Shown: positions 24,525 through 33,151, counted from the stretch's first letter. The stretch: 53,112 nt of DNA from Nonomuraea basaltis (GCF_005893125.1 NZ_VCJS01000079.1:1-53112); one strand, 5' to 3'. Numbers and translations are program-made. Notes: generated by a model from the letters alone, not told the origin.

Positions 24525-25324
24525 GCGCGCGAACGGTCATCGAGCGAGCCGGGCGGGAAGGCCGCGCCGCGCTCATCGGGTACCTGCCGGTCGGCTTTCC
24601 CGACGTCGCCACGTCGGTGGCGGCGATGAAGGCCATGGTCGCCGGTGGCGTCGACGTCGTGGAGGTGGGGCTGCCCTACTCGGACCCCCTCATGGACGGC
24701 CCGCTCATCCAGCGGGCGACCGAGGCGGCGCTCGAGGGCGGTGTGACGCCGGCGGACGGGTTCACCGCCGTCCGGGAGCTGGCCGGGGTTCCCGCGCTCG
24801 TCATGACGTACTGGACGCTCGTCGACCGGTACGGGGTCGCCCGGTTCGCGGCGGACCTGGCGGCCGCGGGCGGCGCGGGGGCGATCACGCCCGACCTCAT
24901 CCCCGACGAGGCGGCGGAGTGGCACGCGGCCGCCGACCGGCACGGGCTCGACCGCGTCCACCTGGTGGCGCCGACTTCGACGACGGAGCGGATGGCGCTG
25001 GCCGCACGCTCGTCGCGCGGCTTCCTGTACGCGGCCTCCCTCATGGGCGTCACGGGCGAGCGCGACCTGGTGAGCGCCGGGGCGAAGGACCTGGTCGCCC
25101 GCGCGAAAGAGGTCACGGGGCTGCCGGTCTGCGTCGGGCTCGGGGTCGGCAACGGCGCCCAGGCGGCCGAGATGGCGGGGTTCGCCGACGGCGTGATCGT
25201 CGGGTCGGCGTTCGTCCGCGCCCTCATGGACGCGCCCGACGCACCGGCGGGCTTGGCCGCGGTCGAGGCGGTGGCTCGAGAGCTGGCGGCAGGCGTCCGG
25301 AGGGGCTCGGCCGTCAGGGCGTAG
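24521..25324 (+). CDS. trpA: Tryptophan synthase alpha chain
   Basis: The 267-residue TIM-barrel subunit cleaves indole-3-glycerol phosphate to indole. Catalytic Glu48 lies in VVEVGLPYSDPLMDGP, with the second acidic residue Asp59 in the same segment. The substrate loop reads ASLMGVTGER, and the phosphate site reads GLGVGNGAQAAEMAGFADGVIVGSAFV. It is a standard-length TrpA. It is coupled to trpB and followed by degenerate tandem repeats and the convergent GntR gene. Confidence 0.93.
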   Translation: MSARTVIERAGREGRAALIGYLPVGFPDVATSVAAMKAMVAGGVDVVEVGLPYSDPLMDGPLIQRATEAALEGGVTPADGFTAVRELAGVPALVMTYWTLVDRYGVARFAADLAAAGGAGAITPDLIPDEAAEWHAAADRHGLDRVHLVAPTSTTERMALAARSSRGFLYAASLMGVTGERDLVSAGAKDLVARAKEVTGLPVCVGLGVGNGAQAAEMAGFADGVIVGSAFVRALMDAPDAPAGLAAVEAVARELAAGVRRGSAVRA

Positions 25325-25409
25325 GGACACGGCCGGCGTAGCTGGGGCTCGGCCGTCAAGGTGCAGGGATGCCGTCAAAGCGTAGGACGCGGCCGGCGTA
25401 CCGTGCGGG
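25302..25409 (+). repeat. Degenerate tandem repeats at trpA 3' end
   Basis: GGGGCTCGGCCGTCA occurs at 25302 and again at 25344 (42-bp period), and GCCGTCAAAGCGTAGG recurs in shortened form at 25371. ACRCGGCCGGCGTA is also repeated (about 25327 and 25389). The first copy encodes the last TrpA residues and stop, so the spacer between the convergent genes arose by duplicating the end of trpA. Confidence 0.6.
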
Positions 25410-26204
25410 TCAGCCGTCGATGCGGAGCGAGACGGCCGGCTCCGGCGCCTGCCGTCGGGTGGTGAAGACGATGTGGGCGGCGCACATGATCGCGCGGTCC
25501 GCCAGCACCGGCCGGTCCCGCACGTCATAGGTGACGCGCGTGCTCATGAGCGCGGCGTCCCCCGCCGGCCGGCGCAGCAGGGCCGCCTGCTCCTCCGACA
25601 GGACGACCGGCCTGATCGCCTCGCTCGCCCACGCCAGCGAGACCCCGCACCGCTCCTCGATCAGCCGGTAGAGCGGCGTCCGCTCCAGCTCGCCGGCCAG
25701 GGGCCCGTCGCCCAGGTCGAGGGGCACGTAGGACACCTGGTGGATCACGGGGGAGCCCTCGACGACGCGCAGCCGCTCGATGACCGTGACGTCGGCCTGC
25801 GGGGCGAGCGCCAGCTCCGCCCCCACCGGCGCGGGCGGCCGCGCGCGGTGCACGCCGAGCAGCACCGTCCGCAGGTCGATCCCCTGTCCGGCGAGATCCT
25901 CGGCGAGGCTGCCCAGGCTGTTGAGCTGGTAGGGGATCACGGTCCCCGCCACGAAGGTGCCGAGACCCTGCCGCTGCTCGATGCGCCCCTCCGCGCTGAG
26001 CCGCTGCAGCGCCTGGCGGACCGTCATCAGGCTGACGCCGTAGTAGTCGCTCAGCTCCCGCTGGGCGGGCAGCGGCTGGCCGGGCGCGAACTCGCCGCCG
26101 TCGATCTGGGCGAGCAGATCACGGTAGATGGCCTGATATTTCGGCTCACCCCCCTGAGACCCCGTGAGCCGCGGTCGCGGCTTTCCCGGAGGGAACGTCG
26201 GCAT
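25410..26204 (-). CDS. GntR-family transcriptional regulator, HutC subfamily
   Basis: GGGAG lies 6-7 bp before the ATG at 26204. The 264-residue protein has an N-terminal winged helix (about 20-90): YQAIYRDLLAQIDGGEFAPG, LPAQRELSDYYGVSLMTVRQAL and GRIEQRQGLGTFVAG. A UTRA ligand-binding domain follows (about 110-255), with VIERLRVVEGSPVIHQVSYVP and LEERCGV-like sequence. UTRA regulators respond to small sugars, amino acids or their derivatives and usually repress. The gene converges on trpA, and the inverted repeat at 23269-23286 is the probable operator. The ligand may be tryptophan, indole or a related compound, which is inference. Confidence 0.9.
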   Translation of the reverse strand: MPTFPPGKPRPRLTGSQGGEPKYQAIYRDLLAQIDGGEFAPGQPLPAQRELSDYYGVSLMTVRQALQRLSAEGRIEQRQGLGTFVAGTVIPYQLNSLGSLAEDLAGQGIDLRTVLLGVHRARPPAPVGAELALAPQADVTVIERLRVVEGSPVIHQVSYVPLDLGDGPLAGELERTPLYRLIEERCGVSLAWASEAIRPVVLSEEQAALLRRPAGDAALMSTRVTYDVRDRPVLADRAIMCAAHIVFTTRRQAPEPAVSLRIDG

Positions 26205-26309
26205 GTCTAACTCCCTGCTGAAACCCAAACCTTATCTTGGCGCACTGGCGTGCCCGCCGGCGGAATGCCATGATCCGGACCACGGTCCTGCCCAGCGAGG
26301 AGAGACATC

Positions 26310-27533
26310 GTGATCGTCCGTCGAGTTCTGGCCGTCGTCACCGCGGCGGCTCTCCTGCCCTTGATGCCGGGCGCGGCCGAGGCCACCGGCCGCGACACGC
26401 GGTTCGCCACCTTCAACGCCTCGCTCAACCGCAACGCCGAGGGGCAGCTCGTCGCCGACCTGTCCACGCCGGGCAACGCGCAGGCGAAGGTCATCGCCGA
26501 GATCATCCAGCGGACACGGCCCGACGTCCTGCTCATCAACGAGTTCGACTACGACGCCGAGGGCGCCGCCGCCCGCCTCTTCCAGGACAACTACCTGTCC
26601 ATCGGGCAGGGCGGCGCGCGGGCGATCACCTATCCGCACCGGTACACCGCCCCCAGCAACACCGGCATCGCCTCCGGGTTCGACCTGAACAACAACGGCG
26701 CCGTGGTGACCACGCCGGGCGCGGCCGGGTACGGCGACGACGCGCTCGGCTTCGGGGCCTTCCCCGGGCAGTACGGCATGGTGGTCTACTCCAAGTATCC
26801 GATCGACGTACGCGGTGTCCGCACGTTCCAGAAGTTCCTGTGGAAGGACATGCCCGGCGCCGTCCTGCCGGACGACCCGGCGACGCCGGAGCCCGCCGAC
26901 TGGTACTCGGCGGAGGAGCGGCAGGTGTTCCGCCTGTCCTCCAAGAGCCATTGGGACCTGCCGGTCCGCGTCGGGCACCGTACCGTGCACTTCCTGGTCA
27001 GCCACCCCACGCCGCCCACCTTCGACGGCGCCGAGGACCGCAACGGCCGCCGCAACCACGACGAGATCAGGCTGTGGGCCGACTACACGCATCCGGGCCG
27101 CGGCGGCTACATCTACGACGACCGCGGCCGGCGCGGCGGCCTCCCGCCCGGCGAGCCCTTCGTGATCGCCGGCGACCAGAACGCCGACCCCAGCGACGGG
27201 GACAGCTACCAGGACGCCATTCACCAGCTCCTCGACCACCCACGGATCGACGGCGGATTCGCGCCGTCGAGCGCGGGCGCGACGGAGGCCACCACCTTGC
27301 AGGGCGGCGCGAATGCCACTCACAAGGGCGACCCGAAGTACGACACGGCTGATTTCGCGGACACGGCGCCCGGAAATCTCCGCGCGGATTACGTGCTCCC
27401 GGCCAAGCGGCTGAAGGCGACGGGCGGCGGCGTCTTCTGGCCGGTGTCGAGCGACCCGCTGTCCCGGCTCACCGGCGTGTTCCCGTTCCCGAGCTCCGAC
27501 CACCGGCTCGTGTGGCTGGACGTCAAGCCGTAA
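26310..27533 (+). CDS. Secreted endonuclease/exonuclease/phosphatase family protein
   Basis: A GAGGAGAG ribosome binding site precedes GTG 26310. The 407-residue precursor has a Sec signal (VLAVVTAAALLPLMPGAAEA). The EEP fold motifs appear in order: FATFNASLNR, RPDVLLINEFDYD (metal Glu), YGMVVYSKYPI, HFLVSHPTPPTF, VIAGDQNADP (Asp-Asn pair), RADYVLP and a final SSDHRLVW (catalytic Asp-His). Such proteins are Mg2+-dependent phosphodiesterases. Exported members act on nucleic acids, phospholipids or phosphoesters, possibly for phosphate scavenging. The substrate is unknown. It is followed by a hairpin, so it is probably monocistronic. Confidence 0.88.
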   Translation: MIVRRVLAVVTAAALLPLMPGAAEATGRDTRFATFNASLNRNAEGQLVADLSTPGNAQAKVIAEIIQRTRPDVLLINEFDYDAEGAAARLFQDNYLSIGQGGARAITYPHRYTAPSNTGIASGFDLNNNGAVVTTPGAAGYGDDALGFGAFPGQYGMVVYSKYPIDVRGVRTFQKFLWKDMPGAVLPDDPATPEPADWYSAEERQVFRLSSKSHWDLPVRVGHRTVHFLVSHPTPPTFDGAEDRNGRRNHDEIRLWADYTHPGRGGYIYDDRGRRGGLPPGEPFVIAGDQNADPSDGDSYQDAIHQLLDHPRIDGGFAPSSAGATEATTLQGGANATHKGDPKYDTADFADTAPGNLRADYVLPAKRLKATGGGVFWPVSSDPLSRLTGVFPFPSSDHRLVWLDVKP

Positions 27534-27536
27534 GAG

Positions 27537-27565
27537 ATCGGGTCCGTACCCGCGCCCGACCCGAT
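27537..27565 (+). terminator. Hairpin after EEP gene
   Basis: ATCGGGTC (27537-27544) pairs with GACCCGAT (27558-27565) around a 13-base loop, 4 bp after the stop codon. Confidence 0.6.
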
Positions 27566-28144
27566 GTACCTTCGCCGAGCTGTGGACGGCGCTGATCTGC
27601 TTCGCGTAGGGCGTCGCCGCCCGGCGGGCCGAGCTGGGGCTGCGGGCCGCGCGCCGAATCCGGCCTGGTGACCTGGAGAGCATCGCGTACGGTCGTCACC
27701 TGATCGACGTGGCGCACCCCACCTCGATGCCTGGCACCGCCAGGCGGCTACTGAGCGGCTGCTGGACGCGCGAGCAGTCGCGCGTCTGGTTCCGGCATCA
27801 GGCCGTCGCACGCAACCTGGTCGAAAGCATCCGCGATGAGGAGACGCGCCCATCGCCCACAGTGCGGTCGCTGGCGAGAGCAGCGCGCCACACATCTCCA
27901 AGAACGACCTCAAGGAGTGGGACGCCGCAAGGCTGCCGACGCCCGCCTCTGGTACGTGCAGCACGTGTGTGGGCTGACGGCCGCGATGAGCGACGCCGAG
28001 GAAAGGGCGCATAGACCCACCCCGCCCGACGCTTGGAGGGGCTCCCCGGGCGGGGGTGCATACGGCGTCCTCGGAGGGCATTTCGTGTACCCGGGAACGC
28101 CTGCTTCAGCCAGCGGGGGGAACCGCGTCCCTCCCTTCGGATTC
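27566..28144. other. Gene-poor stretch with decayed coding sequence
   Basis: No intact gene is supported. Short protein-like stretches appear in different frames, for example YGRHLIDVAHPTSMPGTARR then SGCWTREQSRVWFRHQAV (about 27690-27800), and SSAPHISKNDLKEWDAARL (about 27875-27935). They suggest one or more remnants broken by frameshifts, but I cannot name a family. The TnpB element begins at the right edge. Confidence 0.45.
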
Positions 28145-28198
28145 TGTCGGTGTCTGTCGATAGCGTGGTGATCTCGTTACTAAGCGTGGGAGGTGGGT

Positions 28199-29383
28199 GT
28201 GCGCCGGTCGTTCAAGTTCCTGCTGCGCCCCACCAGCAAACAGGCCACCGCGCTCACACAGTGCCTGGAGGACCACCGCCAGCTCTACAACGCCGCGCTG
28301 GAGCACCGCCGCACCGCCTACCGCAAGGCAGGCGTCACCATCCGCTACGCCGACCAGTCCGCCGAGTTGAAGCACATCCGCGCCGACGACCCCGGCGGGC
28401 AGGGCCGGTGGTCTTTCTCCTCCCAGCAGGCCACACTGCGCCGGCTGGACAAGGCGTTCACCGCGTTCTTCACACGGATCCGCTCTGGTCGGGCGGCTGG
28501 CTTCCCGCGTTTCAAGGGGCGCGGGTGGTTCGACACCGTGCAGTGGCCCAAAGACGGCGACGGCTGCCGCTGGAACTCCCAGCCCGAACATCCGTCCGCT
28601 ACGTTCATGCGGCTGCAGGGCATCGGGCACGTGCGCGTCCACCAGCACCGCCCGGTGCGCGGCCGGATCAAGACGATCAGCATCAAGCGGGAGGGCTCGC
28701 GCTGGTACGTCGTGCTGTCGTGCCAGGACGTTGCCGCCGAGCCACTGGCGGCGAGTGGCGCTGTGGCCGGGATCGACCTGGGCATCGCGTCGCTGGTCAC
28801 CACCAGCGACGGCGGGCAGGTGGCCAACCCGCGCCACCTGGCGGCGATCGCCGATCGGCTCGCCGCCGCGCAACACGATCTCGCCCGTAAGAAGCGCGGA
28901 TCCAAGCGGCGGCGCAAAGCCGTCGTCCGGGTGGCCGCGCTGCACGCGAAGGTTCGGCGGCAACGGCTGGATGGCGCGCACAAGGCGGCGCTGGCGCTGG
29001 TGCGTGCCTACGACGTGATCGTGCACGAGGATCTGCGCATCGTGAACATGACCCGCTCGGCGTCCGGCACGATCGACGCGCCGGGCCGTAACGTTGCGGC
29101 GAAGGCCGGACTGAACCGTTCGATCCTGGATGCGGGATGGGGGGTGTTCCTGCAGATCCTGTCGCACAAGGCTGAAAGCGCCGGTCGAGAGCTGATCGCA
29201 GTGAATCCCGCCAACACCTCTCGCACGTGTGCCCAGTGCGGGCACTGCGCGAAGGAGAACCGCCTAACACAAGCCGAGTTCCGGTGTATGGCATGCGGCC
29301 ACGTGGCGCACGCCGATGTCAACGCGGCGATCAATATCTTGAGGGCAGGGCTTGCCCTTCGCCAGGCTGCGGAAGCGGCTTAG
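28199..29383 (+). CDS. tnpB: TnpB RNA-guided nuclease-like protein
   Basis: GGGAGG at 28188-28193 favours GTG 28199 (394 residues). The N-terminus is the classic TnpB start (RRSFKFLLRPTSKQATALTQCLEDHRQLYNAALE in part). The RuvC-like domain has the first Asp in VAGIDLGIAS, Glu in VHEDLRIVNM and the last Asp in HADVNAAINIL. A four-cysteine zinc ribbon (CAQCGH ... CMACGH) sits between the last two. All catalytic residues are intact. Related proteins use a guide RNA transcribed from the gene's 3' end and right end to cut DNA next to a short motif. The stop codon lies within the right-end hairpin. Confidence 0.9.
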   Translation: MRRSFKFLLRPTSKQATALTQCLEDHRQLYNAALEHRRTAYRKAGVTIRYADQSAELKHIRADDPGGQGRWSFSSQQATLRRLDKAFTAFFTRIRSGRAAGFPRFKGRGWFDTVQWPKDGDGCRWNSQPEHPSATFMRLQGIGHVRVHQHRPVRGRIKTISIKREGSRWYVVLSCQDVAAEPLAASGAVAGIDLGIASLVTTSDGGQVANPRHLAAIADRLAAAQHDLARKKRGSKRRRKAVVRVAALHAKVRRQRLDGAHKAALALVRAYDVIVHEDLRIVNMTRSASGTIDAPGRNVAAKAGLNRSILDAGWGVFLQILSHKAESAGRELIAVNPANTSRTCAQCGHCAKENRLTQAEFRCMACGHVAHADVNAAINILRAGLALRQAAEAA

Positions 29384-29398
29384 CGAGAAGCCGCTTCC
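29371..29398 (+). ncRNA. Right-end hairpin, candidate 3' part of TnpB guide RNA
   Basis: GGAAGCGGCTT (29371-29381) pairs perfectly with AAGCCGCTTCC (29388-29398) around a 6-base loop, and TTCAGGGAGTGGAGGAGTCAC-like tail sequence follows. Known TnpB guide RNAs end in such a structure, with the guide taken from flanking DNA; here that would start at about 29420. Transcription is not shown by sequence. Confidence 0.5.
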
Positions 29399-29526
29399 TT
29401 CAGGGAGTGGAGGAGTCACGTAAGGGATGGTCGCTGAGAACGACTCTTCGTGTCAGCCGATGCGCCGGCCACTTGTCCCGCACTTAGATCTTGTCAGGCA
29501 GTCAATGCGGTGTTACCTCTTGCGGA

Positions 29527-29549
29527 GGACGCGCGTGATCCGCGCGTCC
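29527..29549 (+). promoter_or_regulatory. Hairpin just upstream of metallopeptidase ribosome binding site
   Basis: GGACGCGCG and CGCGCGTCC form a perfect 9-bp inverted repeat with a 5-base loop, ending 9 bp before the AGGAGG at 29559-29564. It could be an operator, an attenuator or the end of transcription from the TnpB element. Confidence 0.4.
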
Positions 29550-29569
29550 CTTTCACGCAGGAGGAATCG

Positions 29570-32476
29570 TTGTCGACAAAGTCCTGGTTACGCAGCAGCA
29601 CCCTCGTCGCCCTCGCGCTGGTCGCGTCGGCTCTCGCCCCCACCGGGGCCGCCCGGGGCGAACCCGGCGGGCAGTCCCAGGTGGTCCACGACTTCCAGGG
29701 GGAGGAGCACGGCAAGCCCGACCTGGACAACCGGCGCGGACAGGTTCCGCCGCCGCCCGGCGCCGACGCGCGCAGGGCGGGCCCCGCCGCCGAGATCCGC
29801 TGGAACGCTCTCGGCACCCCGGCCGCCGTCGTCAGCGCCGAGCCGCTGGCCGAGGGCCTGGGCTCCGATCCCGAGCAGGCCGCGCGGGCCTACCTCAAGA
29901 ACAACGAGAGCGTCTTCGGCCTGCCGGCCGAGGCGGTCGACGCGCTGGAGCGGGTCGCGGTCAACCCCATCGGCGCCGGCCACGCCGTGCTGCTGCGGCA
30001 GCGGTTCGGCGACCTGCCGGCCGGGGTGGACGGGCTCGTCGCGATCGGCGTGGTGGACGGTACGGTCCGGCACGTCACGTCCACGCTCTCGCGCGACACT
30101 AAGGCCCCCCCGGCCGCCGCGATCACCGCGCAGCAGGCGATGGAGATCGCGGCCAGGGACGGCGGCATCGACCTGGCCACGGCGGCCACCAAGCAGGCCA
30201 CCCCGGTCGCGGTGCCCGCGCCGGACGGGGTGCACAACGCGTACCAGGTCGTCCTGATCGGCGGTGGGGACGGTGAAGCGGCGGCGTACACGACGCACGT
30301 GGACGCGGTCAGCGGCGCGATCCTGGTACGGGAGAACCTGGTCGACCACCACGCCGACCCGGACGACCCGCACTGGTCGGCCTTCCCGGCGAACCCGCGT
30401 GACGACTACTCCTCCGCCGACACCCGTCAGACCTGGTGCTACAAGGCGGGCCCCGGCTGCGACTACGTGAGCGGCGGGGACCCGGCGACCGGCAAGGCGT
30501 GGGACGTCGACCACGTCACCGGCGAGCCGACGAACACCAGCCTCGGCAACGCGGCCCGCACGTTCGAGAACCGGGCCAGCGGCGACCCGTTCACCGTCGG
30601 CACCCGGTCCAACGTGCCGACGCCGAGCCGGAACTACACCTACCCGTGGCTCAACACCTGGTACAACGCCAAGTGCGACCCGGCCGTCTTCGACCAGCCG
30701 GGTGAGAACGACCTCGAGCCCGCGATCGCCAACCTGAACGCCATGCACAACCGCATGCACGACTGGTCCTACCGGCTCGGCTTCACCGAGACCGCCTGGA
30801 ACATGCAGGCCGACAACGGCGACCGGGGCGGGCTCGGAAACGACCCCGAGCAGGGCAACGCGCAGGCGGGCGCGCGCATCCTGTCCGTACGCGACAACGC
30901 CAACCAGATCACCGGGCCGGACGGGGTCGCGCCGATCACGAACATGTACCTGTGGCAGCCGATCGCCGGCGCGTTCTACGCCCCCTGCGTGGACGGCGAC
31001 TACGACATGTCGGTCATCGGCCACGAGTACACCCACGCGATCTCCGGCCGCATGATCGCCGGCCCGACCGCCGGGTGGAGCGGCGCGCAGGCCGGCGCCA
31101 TGAACGAGAGCACCTCCGACCTGTTCGCGATGGAGTACCTCTTCGAGTACGGTTTCCGCCCCTCCGGCGCGACCCCGTACGTCACCGGCGGCTACGTGAC
31201 GGGCGACAAGTCACGCGGCATCAGGAACTACGACATGTCGAAGTCGCCGCTCAACTACAGCGACGTCGCCTACGACCTCGTCGGCCAGCAGGTCCACGCG
31301 GACGGCGAGATCTGGTCGGCCACGCAGTTCGACGTGCGGGCGGCCTTCATCAAGCGGTACGGCGACGGCACGGCCAAGCAGCAGCGGTCCTGCGCCGACG
31401 GGCAGACGCCGGTCGAGAAATGCCCGGGCAACCGGCAGTGGGCGCAGCTGTCGTTCGACGCCCTGCTGCTGATGGCCTCGGGCGCGGTCACGTACGTCGA
31501 CCATCGCGACGCGCTGCTGGCGGCCGACGCGATGCGCTTCGGCGGCAAGAACCAGGACATCATGTGGCGCGCGTTCGCCGAGCACGGCCTGGGCAAGGGC
31601 GCGGCCAGCACCGGGCCGAACGACCAGGACCCGACGCCGAGCTTCGTCAACCCGGCGGGCAAGAACGGCTCGCTGCAGCTCAAGCCCCTGGGTGAGGCCA
31701 AGGACGCGGCGCTGCGGCTGTACGCGGGCGACTACGAGGGCCGCGTGGTGCCGGTCGCCGACACCGACCCGGCCACGCCGCTCGGCGACACCGCGGAGAT
31801 GACGCCCGGCGTCTACGACTTCGTGGTCGCCGGCAGCGGGTTCGGGCACAAGCGGCTGAAGTTCGCGGTGCTCCCGGGCTTGAAGCTGCCGCTTCCGGTG
31901 CTGTTGCCCCGCAACCACGCCTCGGCGGCGAGCGGAGCGGCGGCGTCCGGCGACGGCGTCAACCAGGCCAAGCTGATCGACGAGACGGAGGCCACCAACT
32001 GGGCCTCGCTCACCGGGCCCCCGGCCGGCAAGTCGGTCGTCGTGGATCTGGCGGGCGACGCCCCGGTCAAGGTCGGACGGGTGCAGGTGAGCGCGATGCT
32101 CAGGCCCAACGTCAACGACCCGGCCGACCCCGGCGCGCAGAACCGCTTCTCCAGCCTGAGTGCCTTCGAGGTGCTGGCGTGCAGCTCCGGCTGCGCCGAC
32201 CCGGCGAACTTCAAGAAGATCTACACCAGCCCGGCGGACGCGTTCAAGACGGCGCTGCCGCGGCCCAGGGGCGCCGACATGATCTTCAAGTCGTTCGACG
32301 TGCGGAACACCAGTGCCACGCATCTGATGCTCCGCGTGGTCAGCAGCCAGTGCACGGGCAACCCGCTGTACGCGGGGGAGCAGGACAACGATCCGAACTC
32401 CGCGACGGACTGTGCCACGGCCAGCGCGACGCGGGACCAGGTCAGGGCGGCCGAGTTCCAGGCGTTCTCGTTCTGA
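29570..32476 (+). CDS. Secreted M36 (fungalysin-type) zinc metallopeptidase
   Basis: A perfectly placed AGGAGG (29559-29564) selects the TTG at 29570; the upstream part of the open frame has no start signal. The 968-residue precursor has a Sec signal (STLVALALVASALAPTGAARG) and an FTP/PepSY-type propeptide (about 60-240). The catalytic domain has zinc motif GHEYTHAISG (His485, Glu486, His489) and third ligand Glu513 in AMNESTSDLF. A C-terminal discoidin-like region (about 770-968) with paired cysteines follows. These enzymes digest proteins outside the cell and activate by removing the propeptide. A hairpin follows the stop. The start region carries another inverted repeat, a possible control site. 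Confidence 0.92.
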   Translation: MSTKSWLRSSTLVALALVASALAPTGAARGEPGGQSQVVHDFQGEEHGKPDLDNRRGQVPPPPGADARRAGPAAEIRWNALGTPAAVVSAEPLAEGLGSDPEQAARAYLKNNESVFGLPAEAVDALERVAVNPIGAGHAVLLRQRFGDLPAGVDGLVAIGVVDGTVRHVTSTLSRDTKAPPAAAITAQQAMEIAARDGGIDLATAATKQATPVAVPAPDGVHNAYQVVLIGGGDGEAAAYTTHVDAVSGAILVRENLVDHHADPDDPHWSAFPANPRDDYSSADTRQTWCYKAGPGCDYVSGGDPATGKAWDVDHVTGEPTNTSLGNAARTFENRASGDPFTVGTRSNVPTPSRNYTYPWLNTWYNAKCDPAVFDQPGENDLEPAIANLNAMHNRMHDWSYRLGFTETAWNMQADNGDRGGLGNDPEQGNAQAGARILSVRDNANQITGPDGVAPITNMYLWQPIAGAFYAPCVDGDYDMSVIGHEYTHAISGRMIAGPTAGWSGAQAGAMNESTSDLFAMEYLFEYGFRPSGATPYVTGGYVTGDKSRGIRNYDMSKSPLNYSDVAYDLVGQQVHADGEIWSATQFDVRAAFIKRYGDGTAKQQRSCADGQTPVEKCPGNRQWAQLSFDALLLMASGAVTYVDHRDALLAADAMRFGGKNQDIMWRAFAEHGLGKGAASTGPNDQDPTPSFVNPAGKNGSLQLKPLGEAKDAALRLYAGDYEGRVVPVADTDPATPLGDTAEMTPGVYDFVVAGSGFGHKRLKFAVLPGLKLPLPVLLPRNHASAASGAAASGDGVNQAKLIDETEATNWASLTGPPAGKSVVVDLAGDAPVKVGRVQVSAMLRPNVNDPADPGAQNRFSSLSAFEVLACSSGCADPANFKKIYTSPADAFKTALPRPRGADMIFKSFDVRNTSATHLMLRVVSSQCTGNPLYAGEQDNDPNSATDCATASATRDQVRAAEFQAFSF

Positions 32477-32488
32477 TCTCGTTTCAGG

Positions 32489-32524
32489 GAGGTACGGGTC
32501 CGCCGTCGCGTGGGCCCGTACCTC
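32489..32524 (+). terminator. Terminator of metallopeptidase gene
   Basis: GAGGTACGGG (32489-32498) pairs with CCCGTACCTC (32515-32524), followed by TTGCTCC, 12 bp after the stop codon. Confidence 0.75.
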
Positions 32525-32551
32525 TTGCTCCATAACTCGCGCACGCGAATG

Positions 32552-32584
32552 CCGAGGCCCGGCGGGGTGATCGCCGGGCCTCGG
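32552..32584. terminator. Bidirectional terminator between convergent genes
   Basis: CCGAGGCCCGGCG and CGCCGGGCCTCGG form a 13-bp perfect stem with a 7-base loop, placed 19 bp from the stop of the minus-strand secreted protein gene, which it can also terminate. Confidence 0.75.
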
Positions 32585-32603
32585 TGCGTGCTGATCTGAA
32601 GGT

Positions 32604-33020
32604 CTAGTAGATGCGGTACTTACGGCCGCAGTTGTCGAACTTGCCCTCCCAGCAGGTGAAGGTGTAGACCTTCTTGATCCCCCGGCCGCTCCAGGCGCCG
32701 ACGACCTTGCCGTCCCAGGACTTGTTGAACTTGTGCCAGCTGCCGTTCTGGTAGAACTCGAACCACACCCAGGCCTTCTTGCCGCCGACCTTGTCCACGC
32801 CGTACCACTTCGTGTAGACCTTGCCGCCCTGCTTCCAGGTCTTGCCGTACGTGTACGCCTTGCCGTCGCTGGAGAAGAACTTGCCCCACTTGACGGTCGT
32901 GGTGGTCGACTGGGTGGCCGCGGTCGCCGTCTGCGTGGCGGCCTGGGCGGCCGGGGTGAGGGCGAGGCCGGTGACCGCCATGGAGCCGGCGAGAGTCGCT
33001 AGGGCAAGGGTCTTACGCAT
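32604..33020 (-). CDS. Small secreted protein, repeat-like Lys/Trp-rich
   Basis: GGGGAG lies 7 bp before the ATG at 33020. The 138-residue precursor has a clear Sec signal ending AQAA (about residue 28) and a Thr-rich linker. The mature domain is rich in Lys, Gly, Trp and Tyr: KWGKFFSSDGKAYTYGKTW, GKVYTKWYGVDKVGGKKAWVWFEFY, and two cysteines near the end (FTCWEGKFDNCG). The beta-strand periodicity suggests a small beta-rich domain like those in actinomycete surface or spore proteins. No enzyme motif is visible, and the family is not identified. Confidence 0.8.
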   Translation of the reverse strand: MRKTLALATLAGSMAVTGLALTPAAQAATQTATAATQSTTTTVKWGKFFSSDGKAYTYGKTWKQGGKVYTKWYGVDKVGGKKAWVWFEFYQNGSWHKFNKSWDGKVVGAWSGRGIKKVYTFTCWEGKFDNCGRKYRIY

Positions 33021-33151
33021 TGGGTTGCTCCCCGTATTGATCCCGTTTCGGTGCGCCGGGTTCGTCCGGCAGAAGGGACATTACGGAGACCTGGATGGAT
33101 CATCTGTGGAGAAATCCTCACCCGGAGGGTGATCAGCGACACAGGCGTCTG

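Larger units (their letters stand above)
28145..29420 (+). mobile_element. Solitary TnpB insertion element (IS200/IS605 group, no transposase gene)
   Basis: The left-end block is TGTCGGTG (28145-28152), then eight bases, then TAGCGTGGT (28161-28169). The tnpB gene follows, and the right end carries an 11-bp hairpin (29371-29398) and the tail GGAGGAGTCAC. No Y1 transposase accompanies it, so it depends on one supplied in trans. Left-end block and right-end hairpin are both present, so the copy looks complete. Boundaries are approximate to about 10 bp. Confidence 0.7.
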
